A stretch of 64,000 bases of DNA. It comes from Episyrphus balteatus (Eukaryota; Arthropoda; Insecta; Diptera; Syrphidae). The notes beneath the pieces were generated by a model. It did not search any database and had not been told where the DNA came from. It was given only the letters and a program-made list of their open reading frames with translations. The position numbers and the translations under genes were made by a program. How positions within the stretch are numbered: position 1 is the stretch's first letter; every line of letters starts with the position of its first letter. The stretch covers positions 77,769,150 through 77,833,149 of the forward strand of contig NC_079137.1 in NCBI RefSeq assembly GCF_945859705.1, read 5' to 3'. Shown here one piece after another: positions 11,801 through 23,499 of this stretch.

Positions 11801-14800
11801 ATGATATCCATAGGTATAACAAAGTAATTTCGTTTCAAATTTAACATTTCACATGAACTGAGCGCTTGATTTCGGTTTCCATTACATAGTTAAGAATATT
11901 GCGTGTAAAGGCTTAAGTGTATTTAAGTTATGTCGTTTTCGATTAGCATTCAGAAGCCTTTTGAAAGTGTTTTATTCGCACGAATATGACAGGAGGCACG
12001 CTTCTCAGAAGAGAAATTCCCTTCTTGATTTCAAAACAGAATTTACTCAAAATCACTAATACTCAAATAAATTAAACGTCAAACCAAATTTCCTAGTCGA
12101 AAAGCAAAAAAAATTAATTTCATTACCTATATTTACCAATACATAAAATTTCAGAATTGAGTAGAAGCGATTCAAAGTGTTTTATTGGATTTCAGAATAA
12201 GTGAATCGTTGAGTGAAACCAATCGAAAACGACATAAGTGAAGATTTTTCAGTACCGAAGAAATAAGCAACTCCGCTTTTGAGAATATTTTTTTGCTCAA
12301 TTTAAATAATTAAAATTACTTTGACTTATGCAAAGATTATAAATCCTAATCCAGATATAAATTTTTTTGTTTTAACTTTTTCTGTAGAAAAGTTGTGATT
12401 CGTCTATTCCAGTAATACAGTTGTGCTGAATTCGGTACAACTATTGAAAAAAAAAACTTGGCTTAGGTTTTCGATATTTTTCGAAACAAAGCTCTTTCTG
12501 AAAATATAGAGACATTTTGTCGTCTATCGTTATATTTTTTTCTTTAAAATACATTGATCCTCGACTTAAATTTGAAGAACAATAAGAGAAAATCTATTCC
12601 GACAATATGATTTGGTGGTTTACGCTCCAGTGTATCGGTTTTTTGTCTAGAAATTACCGTTTTTAATGATTTTTTGCGTCTATAATAATAATTTTCAATT
12701 TTAATGTTCTGAATATGAAAGAATACTCTTCTTCTTTAATATTTACATACTGCACAAATAAGTTTTTTTTTATAATGTCACACCCGTTACAAAAATATGT
12801 CCCCACGTCGCATTTGGTAATTGTTATGAAAACGCACCTTTTTATATAAGGGCCAAAATACTACTTAGTGCCTAAAAAAATGTCTAAAAAATGTTGAATT
12901 TCAATTTTCATGAAGAAAAAGTACAAATTAGTAGAAAAACTATATTGAGTTATAAAATTAACATTATTTACATTTACAAGTTTGAAACCCAAATTTGAAT
13001 TGAATTGTTTGCAAATCACGGTAAAATTGTGGTTTATCTTGGTAACGCAGTGGTATTTAAAATATTAAAGCTGATTTTTGGTAATAAACTACTAAGAATA
13101 TTTAATTGAAATTAATTTTTCTGTGATTTAACTTCATAGGAGACTTATGTTGTTCCTATAATTTCAAATAGTAATATCAGAGAGCTCATTCAAAACATCG
13201 GTGCAAATGTTATTTTACAATAGATTAAATTATAACTATTCTATGTCAACTAAAATATCTGAAAATATATTGTTAAAAATTTCCAAAAAATTCACTGTCC
13301 AAATGGACAAAAAAATGTAATATGAATGAAATCGCGTTTTTTATAGAAAGTTTTGTAGTTTTTATTTGAGTGGGAAATTGAAAATTTTGAAATACCTGTT
13401 TTTGATTCCAGTTTTCTTCTTTTTTTTTTGTTCTACCTTCAAACTACCTACACATAAAATCAAAATATATCTCGCAACACTATTGTAGGCTATTGATTTG
13501 AATTCCAAAAGAGTTAAGATTTATTAGCTTTTTTTGAAGAATCAATTTTTCAATCACCCATAGAATCAAAAAAATCAGGCCATGACTCTGCAATTTTCAC
13601 TTTTACATTATTAAAAAATAAAAATATAATTTTGCAATATATTATAAAAATAGAATGACTTTTTGTTTGTGTTTTATTTTAATTTCTTTTCATTTAAATT
13701 CGACAAGATGACTTCTAACTAATTTTGCATATTTTAAGGAGCATTAAACAATATTTCTTTTTAAGTTTCACAATCAAAACAAAATCAATGCTTCAATTAT
13801 TCTGTTTTGTACAGTAAAAAATTAAAATACATTTTAAAAGCGTTAATATTGAAAAAAAAACAAAAACAATTATGTAAATATTAAAATTAAAAAAAATTAA
13901 AATAAAACTCGTTTCATATTTTTTAAACTAAAAATCATCACACAATGTCTAATATTTTATTGCCTTCACTTGCACTTAAGTAGATTTTTATATTCAAGGA
14001 AAAAAACAAAAAAAAAAGTTATTAATTACTTATTGACTAATTTTATATATAAATTATTGCCAAAACTTAATAAAAAAAAATTATCACAAATTACAACAAA
14101 GAAAAACATTTTTCATCTCATTTTAAAATGTATAAATAAAATATGTGCATAAATTTCTTATGAATTTTTATTTTCTATATTCACAATAAATTAATTATAT
14201 AAAAAAAAAAAAAACAAAAATCCAAAAGATGCCAATGCTTAAATATCACAAAACAACAAACAAGAAAAACAAAAATAAAGGTACTCTTATAAGAAATTTT
14301 AAATATTATTAAATAAATTAAAATTAAATCTTAAAGTAAAAACAAAATGTTAAATAATTTTCATAAAGAAAAAAAAAACAAACAAATTCTAATAAATTGT
14401 TATAAATATAAGTAAAAAATTTATTTAGTAGATAAAATGCTATAAATTTAATAATATTTAACAAACAAAAAAAAAATCGATAGGTGCCTTTCAAGAAAAC
14501 AATTTATTTTAAATTTTTTGTTTGGATTTTCTAGTTTCGCAAAAGGAAAAAAATTCAACACTATCACCACTAAATAAAATAATAAATAAAAAAAAAACAA
14601 AACCAAAACCACACATCACAGATTAAACTTTAATAACACTCAACTAAAAAAGACATAATTTTGACATAAGAACAATTAAATTTAAATTAACTGCACTTAA
14701 AATAAAATAATAAAACAAATATCACATTTAAAAATCAGATAAATAAAACACTCCCAAAACTTTTATAGAAATATAATTCATCTCATGACACACATTCAAA

Positions 14801-16120
14801 TAAGAAACAAAAAAATTAAGTACCAAAAAATTAAGAAACTGAAAATATTCACATACTTTAGGGCACAGCGCTTATGCGAACAATTGATAAATGAAATTAA
14901 TTGTATTGTACATATTAATATCCAATGAAATGGTATGAAAAAGCTTTTAAATCGTTTTGAGGATGCATTAGATTACAGTAAAACAAAATAAAGAAAAACT
15001 ATAAAATACTCTTAAATTTAAATTTAATAAAAAAAAAAAAAAACAAATATACGAGAAAACTTCAAAGTGCTAAGTTTTTTTGTTTTGAAAGAATGACAAA
15101 TAGGGTGCTGTATTTATATTGAAAGATAAAATTACTAAGAATGAACTTTAAGAAAAAAAAAATGAAATTCAGCTTTGTTTTAAAACAACAATTTGTTAAG
15201 CAAAATTTTGTTTTACTTTAACTTGAATCCAAAGAGTCTCAATTTATTAAAGAAATGAAAAATAAACAGAATACCTAAAGAAAGTCAATGACCAATTTGA
15301 GTTTAAGATCCCCGCCCATTTATTACAAATATATATAAATTAAATGTATAAATCCACCTCGTTTAAATCGCATAGAAAAAAATTTGCAATATCTCGAAAT
15401 AAAAAAAACAAAAACAGTTTGTACCTACACACAAAACAAAAATCATTAAAATTGTATATAAAAAAAAAAAAACTTTATAACTTTTTATTAATTCAAACAA
15501 TTTATTTCTAAGTTAAGTGGCAGACAATTAAAAAACGCCAATTGTAAAAAAAATTGTTTTCTATTTATCAAAAAAAAAAAGTTTAGACAAAAAAAATTAA
15601 AATATATAAAAAAAAGTCACGTTATCGTATTAAAACCTTATATATTCTATGCTTATATATTTTATTGTTTATGTTTGTATTTTTATTACAAGAAAAACAA
15701 AATGTTTATTATTAAAAAAAAGAAAAAGAAAAAAAAAAACAGAATGTAATTTATTTATTTCGTAAGTAATATTCTCAAAAAAAAAAACAAAAATTATTAT
15801 TATTATTATGATATACATTATTTATTACTTATTACAACAAAAAAAAAACAAAGAGATATTAATTTATTTACATGAAGAAAAATATTATTATTATTATGAT
15901 TATTATAGTTATATATAGAAAAAATTAATTTCAAAAAATCGATTTCGAAAATTATTCAAATACCACATTACATATAAATCGTATTTGTAATATCGACAAA
16001 GACAAGAAAAACAAAAAACATTATTATATTAATTTATAAACAAAATGAAAGGATATAAATGTAAATACACACACGAAAAAGCTTTGCAAAAATAAATCTA
16101 AAACAGAAAAAAATTTTGTT
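8888..16120 (+). other. Predicted very long 3' UTR of the channel gene
   Basis: From the TAG at 8887 to about 16.1 kb most of the top strand is extremely A-rich, with hundreds of short A-runs and many AATAAA hexamers, very unlike sequence on either side. The bias stops abruptly just after an AATAAA plus GT-rich element at 16091-16130. Persistent strand asymmetry downstream of a stop codon suggests a transcribed 3' UTR, and neuronal channel genes in flies often carry multi-kilobase 3' UTRs. About 11.3-13.6 kb is less A-rich, includes a MITE, and may be inserted material. The exact end and the proximal poly(A) sites are inferred, not shown. Confidence 0.5.
11396..11521. mobile_element. 125-bp palindromic MITE
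   Basis: The ends are inverted: TTAGGGCC then TTTTTCAATAGTCAG on the left, matched by CTGACGATTGAAAAA then CAGGGCTTAA on the right. The centre is AT-rich. The ends begin or finish with TTA/TAA, compatible with a PIF/Harbinger- or piggyBac-type target, but I cannot assign the superfamily. It lies within the predicted 3' UTR. Confidence 0.65.
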
Positions 16121-16130
16121 GTTGTCTTTC
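16091..16130 (+). terminator. Predicted distal poly(A) signal of the channel gene
   Basis: AATAAA at 16091-16096 is followed at normal distance by a GT-rich run (TTTTGTTGTTGTC), the usual downstream element. The A-rich composition ends here. Confidence 0.5.
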
Positions 16131-16554
16131 TTAATTAATTTAATTATTTTCTCTTTAAATCTTAGCTCCCATAAAAGCTCTCCAAATAAAGGATTTAAGT
16201 CGGACTTAAAAATCTAATTTTCATGCTCTCAGAGTGACAATCAAAAATGTTTCAAAATTTTCTACTCCCAAATTTTAAATAAAACCCAATGTCATAAGGA
16301 ACAAAAAGTAATCATAAGTTCAAAGTTATTGACTTATTAAGAGAAATTCTTTTTGGGAGAGGTCAAAGATTGCCAGTTGTCATCAAATCTAAGAAATAAA
16401 TACACTTTTTGTAAAAAATTTTCATTACTTCCAAACCTGAAAATATTTACCATAAGGTTAGGTTAGGTTAAAGGCTGCCAGGGATCGTATACAAAAATAT
16501 TAAAACTAACTTAAATGATTTTGATGTCGACGTTAGTGCCGCAAGGCTTTAATC

Positions 16555-16640
16555 GGTTCGTTAACGTATTGACGCTATATTTCTTTATCATTTTCTTCTG
16601 ATTAGAGAAAGAGAGCAATAGTCAAAACGTTAACGAACGT
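16555..16640. repeat. Imperfect 86-bp palindrome
   Basis: GGTTCGTTAACGTATTGAC on the left is matched by GTCAAAACGTTAACGAAC on the right. The pairing continues inwards (TTTCT..CTTCTGAT against ATTAGAGAAAGAG). This is probably a small MITE. Confidence 0.55.
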
Positions 16641-16767
16641 ATGCCGTAGTTCGAACCCAGGTAAAATAAATAAATATGCAACTCCGGAGATAAAGTAAAG
16701 ATAAATTAAACAAGCATTTTAATATTAAAAAAAACTATAGAAAATAATAAGTAAAAGTTATACAAAA

Positions 16768-17002
16768 ATGTCACCTTGTCGCCATGTCGCCTTGTCGCCC
16801 TGTCGACATATCGCCATATCGCCCTGTCGGTCGCCATGTCACCTTGTCGGATTGTCGCCTTGTCACCATGTCGCATTGTCGTCTTGTCGCCTTGTCGCAT
16901 TGTCGCCTTGTCGCATTGTAACCTTGTCGCCTTGTCGCCATGTGACCTTGTCGCCATGTAGCTTTGTCACAATGTCGCCTTGCAGCCATGTCGCCTTGTT
17001 GG
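16768..17002. repeat. 9-bp minisatellite (TTGTCGCC[A/T/C] type)
   Basis: About 26 units of a 9-bp motif, consensus CTTGTCGCC or CATGTCGCC, with scattered substitutions (TGTCACC, TGTGACC, TGTAGCC). Because the unit is a multiple of three, open frames run through it on both strands. These are chance products and not genes. Confidence 0.9.
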
Positions 17003-17129
17003 TATCTGACATCTAAGTGTTTCCATAATTCCTTGTCCTTGTCGAAAAGAATTGATTAAAATAACTTCATTTTAAAATTAATATTAAGTTCATAATTCTA
17101 GCTTTTGAAAAAAGTATCAATCAAAACTG

Positions 17130-17240
17130 TAAGTGTTGCCGTTGTTTTTTAATAATTTTTTTAATTTTAAGCATTTTTTTTTAGAAAATTGCCCCTCCCT
17201 CCAAAACGGGGGGACATTGACCCTCCCTCCCATAGTAAAC
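17130..17240. mobile_element. Fragment related to the 23.5-kb foldback element
   Basis: TTGCCGTTG, TTTTTAATAATTTTTTT and a following GCCCCTCCCTCC stretch resemble the inner arm at about 24300-24370 (GTAGCCGTTG, TTTTTAATAATTTTTTT, GACGCCCCCGTCC). I take it as a decayed copy of the same family. Confidence 0.4.
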
Positions 17241-18415
17241 AATGATTGTATTTAACCCCTCTACAAAATCTCATTATCAGTTCTTGACCATGAGAAATCA
17301 GCAAAATTACCAGTTTTTCAAAAATTATTTTTAATTCAGGGATAATTATTACGTAATTTTTTAATACATATGTATTCAAAAATTACTATTCTTAAGCTTT
17401 AAAATGGCGTTTCAAACAAAAAGATATCTTTAGTAGACGCAAAGTTATAATAACATAAAAATGACCTTCTGAAAAAGTTCGAATGCGGGTAGCGGGGAAA
17501 CCACGCAACTTAAAATTAAATCATCATTGATTTGCTTCCTTACAGTCCTAGAGAACATCCCTACAAAGTTTGAGCAAAATCTAAAATGAGACAGCAATTC
17601 CGATTGACGCTTGCATACGGAATGACAGTAAACGGTCCATAAAAACTGTTGTAATCGAGAGCGGTGAAATTTTTTTTTTAACTTTCTTATTTGACCCTTT
17701 TATAATGCAGTCCTATACTCGTTTTTCAGATGCATCGACTTTCCCTGGATTCCGAGGTATAAAGCTAATTTGACTCCACTATTTAGTGAAAAAGTAATAA
17801 AAAAAATCATTTTTTTTTTCAAGTAGGTATCACAAAGGTTATATAATAAAAAAAAATATACATTAAAGCAAAATAAAATTAATTTCATAGAAAAACAAAA
17901 AAAAATATAACAAAAAAATATTTTCACTTAAAACTAGAGGAACAAAATAATGAATATTAATATTTTTTAATATTCAAATTAATATAATTACAAATATTTT
18001 TTTTTTGAATTAGCTTTACATAAAACCCTCATCTCAAACTGCTCATTGCCTAATCTATTATTTTTTGGCAGATCGAGAAGGGTCACGTATGAAAACAATC
18101 TTTCCAGTGATTTTGAAGACATATGTTGCAGAGAAATTGAGAGGGGAATATGTGTTACAGCTTAAACTGTTTTCTGTGTTGTAGAAAGAAACTTTTTTGT
18201 TTGTGTTTTGAATTGTTTTTTTTTTTTTGCATATCAATTAAATGTATTTAAATACCTATATAAATTAAATAAAAAAATATTTTGACATTTCTAATATTAA
18301 ATACAAAAAATTTTGTTTTTATTACATAAATGAGCTGAAATGACTTTCTGTATAACAAAAACCAAACTTAATATATGTTTGTAGCATACATTGCAGCATT
18401 ACCTATCTTTTAGTG

Positions 18416-18815
18416 AGAGCTTATGAATTGATTTTTCTTCAATTCACAATTCAATCAAAGTCCCTGAGAGCTTATGAATTGAATTTTTTTACAACTCACA
18501 AGTCAAAAAGAGCTTATGAATTAAACTTTTTTTTTAATTTACAATTCCAAACTAGCTTGTGAATTAAATTTTTGTTTAATTCATAATTCAAAACTAGCTT
18601 GTGAATTAAATTTTTGTTTAATTCATAATTCGAAGCTAGCTTATGAATTGAATTTTTCTTTAATTCCTAATTACATACTAGCTTACGAGTTAAATTTTTG
18701 TTTAATTCAAAACTCAAAACTAGCTTGTGAATTAAATTTTTTTTCAAATCGTAAATTTCTAAGAGCTTGAGAATTGATTTTTTTGTAATTCACAAGCCCA
18801 TTATTGACTCTTGAA
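18416..18815. repeat. 42-bp minisatellite, about 9 copies
   Basis: The unit begins AGCTTGTGAATTAAATTTTT and continues GTTTAATTCATAATTCAAAACT. Two middle copies are nearly identical over 42 bp and the outer copies are more diverged and slightly variable in length. Each unit contains an inverted pair (GAATTAAA / TTTAATTC), so each can form a hairpin. Confidence 0.85.
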
Positions 18816-21800
18816 TTAAATCAAAGCTTAAGCTAGGAAATAGCTTAAGCTTTTGCAACCCTGGTTCTTGGTGCTTAAGTAATCGTACTTTCCCCTCAAA
18901 TGTTTCTGTTTTACTTAAGTAAAACTAAAAATGCGAAAAAAAAGATAGATTAAAATGACCATACTTCGGTCAATTTTCAATGAAAAAATTTAGTGAGTAC
19001 AGCATTTTGAAGGAAATTTAACCTTCTTTTTTTCTTTGGAGCAATGTTTATGTCTATCTCAACCCAAAAAAAATGTACAACTAAAAAAGCAAAAAAACTC
19101 AAAAAATCGATTTTTTTGATATTTTTTTTATGATTGTTTCGACTATTTTGGTATGGAAATTTTTTTTTCAATTTTTAAAAAACATTATTCCAATTGGAAA
19201 TTTAATTCTCTACAAAAAGTTGAATAGACAATATACCAAAATTTTGCTTGGTTTACGAGGTATATTGAAAAAAACAAAAAGGGGGCTTTTGCGCCCCTAT
19301 CTTCAGTTTCCACCCTCTCATTTAATAGCACTCCGCGGTTTTATCTTCTTTTATAACCCATTGAACGATTCCTGCAATAAAAACCCGTGAACGTCTTAGT
19401 TCCTTATTACCCTGTTTTTTTCGACATAATCAATAGCCTATAACAAAAGAACTGTTTTTCAACTTAATGCCAAATGTTTTTTTTTTTTGTAAATTTTTGA
19501 ATCAATACATATTGATAAAACGTTGAGTGTATTAAATATGGAGCAATTTACCGTTTATTTTTAATTGGCAGACAAATTCGTCTCAGAGTTATTTTTGTCT
19601 AGCTTTCTTTCTCTTCCTCAAAATTTGGAAAAATTTAATATAGTTCTGAGTTCCCCTCCTTTTCAGTCAAAAAGTTAATGGAGTTAAAATCTTTATAATC
19701 CTCTATTTCATCAATATATTCTTTCAACTTACAAACTATCAATATTTTTTTGTTAAGCTCATTATCTATAATTTGTCTAGGCTATTCTTCTAAAAATAGA
19801 ATTCCATCTCCATTAACAAATTATTTCCATTCAATAAATGAACAACCAGACCCCAACTCTAACAAACCAACAATATAAAAAAAAAAAACAGAACAAAAAT
19901 AAGTGTCAACGATTTTCGCTTAAAGATCCTTTATTAGAGATTAAAGAATTAAGTCTATTTTTTACCTTCTATAGCGTTGGGCGCCATTTATTTTGGTATA
20001 ATTAGTACCTGCCATTCGGTGGGGGTAACGCCAGTTTTATTTAAATTCATGCTTTGTCCATGTCTCTATAGAAGCATACAAAATCCATTATACACGTCAT
20101 AGAACATTCAATCATCTAGCTTATAATAATTTATTTTGTGGAATAATTTTATTTCTTATTTGACAAATTGTTATTTACTTTCCATACATAAACTAAAAAA
20201 AAAATGAAATAAAAAAACATTGCAGGTGTGTCGAACAAGAATAACATTCTTTTCCATGTATCCTGTTTATTTTTTATATAGTTTTTTTTTTTTTGAAAAG
20301 AGATTTTTTTCGTTGATATCGAACGATTATCTCGAAACAAGACTTTATACTCCGAAAAAATAAAAATTCTAGAAACTCAAAATACACCTACCTTACCCAC
20401 ACGCAGAGCATATTATATTTTTCATGTATAATTTTCTTTTTCAGTTAGTTACATTATATACACGAGTGTAGTTTTTTTTTTTACAAATGACTGTGTAGAT
20501 AAGGCGTACAACACGCGACCACATACTAACTTCTTGAAAGGAATAAAATTTGTTAGATCGAAGCTCTCTTACCAAAGTCGTCGAACAAAAAAATGCAGAA
20601 AACTCGCTACTTTAGGAATTTTTCTCTTTCTCTCTTCCCGCCCTAAATTCTTATTTTGGCTTTGACTATTATAGATATAAGGCTAAATGTACACACAACT
20701 ATAAAAATGTATACCTGGAATGTAAGTTTGTATATAATAACCGAATCAATGTACCTTATAGTTAGTCTTCCACCACTCCGACCGACGACCCCATAGCACT
20801 TAATTTTTCACTCGGTAATATCCCACTTTTTTACCTTAAAGTCTTTGGTATAAAATAAGGGAACATTGAAGTTAGGGGTGATAATGTAGGAAATCAAAGC
20901 AAACAACTCTACACACACTCACACAAGACCTAAACAAGGAGTAAAGTTTAAAAACTATCATGATGGGATCAGGATCTATAGAATGGTGCAAAGGTGTGTG
21001 GGGCTAAACTATGAAGGAGGTTTATTCTTCAACACCCTAAACTGGATGGCGTTGAAATTTTCGTCGGTGTATGAGTTGAGTCTTTGGTAGAGACTCAACA
21101 TCAACATGCAATAATTTTCAAAATTGGTTAGATTTATAAGGACGAAGTTGGCACGAACCTTTACCAAGTTTTACCTTTGATAGGTGCTTTGAGTAAAATT
21201 TCTAACAAAAAAACAAAAGAAATGATGAAAAATTAAAAAAAAAACAGAGAAACTTTAAGGGTTTTGATGTTGCAGCTGTACCCTATTAAAACAGCAACCT
21301 TGTACATCAATGAACATCCTTTCGATTCCTTATGTTTACGAGTATAACAAAACAAAAGTTATTGCAAAATGCCATTTCTTTTATGATCTAAAAGCTTCAC
21401 AAACAATTTTATATTGTAAAATGAATTCTATCGAGTTATTTATTGAAAGGCCTTGTGCATCTTTGATTCAAAATAATGAATCAAAATCTCCCTCGATGAT
21501 GCTTAAACTTACTTAGTGGAATGTAAACAAAATTCCAAAATAGTATTTCAGCTTCTTTAAAGCTAACAGAAAATACATTTTAACTTCGATAAAGTTTCGT
21601 TAAGATTTCTGTAATTGGTAAGTGTAAAACGACGGTATACTAGCTTCATTGCTTCCAAACATATCCTTATAAGGCGTTTACTGATGCTGAAAAGAAGCTT
21701 TTGCGAAGCCCTTATGTCACAACTTTCTTGCCAGTTTTCATAGTCGAGTTTGCACTACAGGCTCTTTGGAAGAGTGGAGTTAGTCACATTTAGTTCACAC

Positions 21801-22778
21801 CTGGGATTTTTCTCCTGATGGATGCTAACCGCTTAAGACTACTGCACTAAAAATGTCAATGTTAATCTCTACTCTGTCCCTCTACCCCGAGAATGGCAAA
21901 AGGGTCAAGGAGTAAGTCTTCTTTCTCTTGGGTCATTGTCCTTGGTCTCTCTCTCTGTCTCTGTCTTGTCTTTGTTTCTGTTTATTAAGTCTGCCACTGG
22001 CGACTCAGCTTCTTACGGAGCCAAGTCTCCGCCGGCAGCCGTGACTTCTGCCGACACTTTAGTGTATATGGGTCAAAATCATGCAGGTGAGAAGTTTGGA
22101 GGACCAAATTCTTAAAAAATCAACTTTGTTTTATAATAAAAATTTCATATTTAAATGTTTTCTTTAGCTATTATTTGTCGGTTTATGAACATACAGAGAA
22201 CAAAAGTGTATACCTATTTTTTAAATTTTCCGCAAAACCCCTAAAATTAGTACCTACTAGAAAAACGTTCCTAGAAAACGTTCCTCGTCAAAACGACTTT
22301 AGAGGTCTAGAAGTATTATCAATGTGCATGATGTATCATTATATTAAGATAGTAGGTCTTAAATAAATCAAATATAACTATTTCTTCGTACAGAGACCAA
22401 TTTCTACAAAAAAAAAAAAATGCTTTTATGCACTTCCGAAATATTTAGGCCATAAGTAATTTTTTCTTTTGTTTTTTGGTAACTTTCTTGATAAAAGTGT
22501 ATATTTACAGCCATACTAAGATAGGATACTGATTAAAAATATACCCCAAAAATGCAAAATTATGAGTGTAAGACCACATTATTTGTTCACATTCTAAGAG
22601 CGTTCCCGGAGATGACATTTACGGAAATGACGTTTTGACCTTAATTTATTTTTATTTTTTATGTCACAAAGTAAAACTAAATATAATTTTAGACTAAATA
22701 TACCCCAAAACAAGCGTTCCCGGAATGACGGTTAATTGATGTAGGTACGCTATGAAACTAAAACTAGCTTAGGTATAA

Positions 22779-22874
22779 CAATTTTAAAGTTCAAGTGACC
22801 TCAGGTTTCGTTTCGCCCAGGTACGACAGTGGGCGAAACGCTTTGGAGTTGAGGTCACTTGAACTATAAAATTG
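22779..22874. repeat. Foldback element with 25-bp arms
   Basis: The left arm CAATTTTAAAGTTCAAGTGA then CCTCA pairs with TGAGGTCACTTGAACTATAA then AATTG on the right. Inside, GTTTCGCCCA pairs with TGGGCGAAAC. It is most likely a small MITE. The arms carry opposed AGGTCA half-sites. Confidence 0.75.
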
Positions 22875-23499
22875 AATTATATTCAATCGTTCCACTTATA
22901 ATTAAAATAGTTTTTATTATTTTTATTATTTTTTCTTCGTTACTAGCTTTTAACATACATTTAATATATTTATCCATAAAAATAGGTGTCTAATGAAAAA
23001 AACTGCTTGCAGCACCATTTATATGTTAGATGATTAAAATATTGACACTTTAAGAAATGTTGGTACGATGCGTCATTTTTCTTGGGACAACTTTTATGAA
23101 TGTATAAAAAATAACACAATATAATTTTATTGTAAGAGATGTACAAATTTATAAAGAGTATTGTGTATAATAAGTGTTAAAAAAACGAAATACTTAAAAA
23201 TAATTGACTTTAATGTGTTTTTAAGTCATTTGAATATCAATTTTTGAGTTATGGACATGTCCGGAAACGCTGTTTTTGTGTATATTAGATGCAATAAAAA
23301 TGCAATGGAAACTTTACTAACCAAAACATATAGGTATATTTATATTCCTAGATGAGTGCCTATTATTTTAATTGGTAAATGCGAAAAAAAAACTTTAATT
23401 AAATGTAATTTTGATTTAAAAATATGCCTGGACATCAAATTTTCCACCTCTATGATTTTGACAAAAATCGCTATAAGACCTTGGTATTTAAATTTAGGG

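Larger units (their letters stand above)
16121..23499. other. Gene-poor intergenic region
   Basis: I find no conserved coding exon. Contents are a palindrome at 16555-16640, minisatellites at 16768-17002 and 18416-18815, a scrap of the 23.5-kb foldback family near 17130-17240, and a hairpin at 22779-22874. About 21850-22070 is pyrimidine-rich then GC-richer, and is the likeliest place to look for an unrecognised exon or regulatory element. The rest is unremarkable AT-rich DNA. Confidence 0.5.

Noticed and set aside
16455..16470. TTAGGTTAGGTTA, like the insect telomere repeat
   Set aside because: Only about three units, interstitial; Diptera generally lack TTAGG telomeres and such runs are common by chance.
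16645..16660. GTTCGAACCC, like a tRNA B box
   Set aside because: No A box or cloverleaf around it; it adjoins a palindromic repeat.
16706..17016. Overlapping 60-83-residue frames on both strands
   Set aside because: They are translations of a 9-bp minisatellite, open in several frames because the unit length is a multiple of three.
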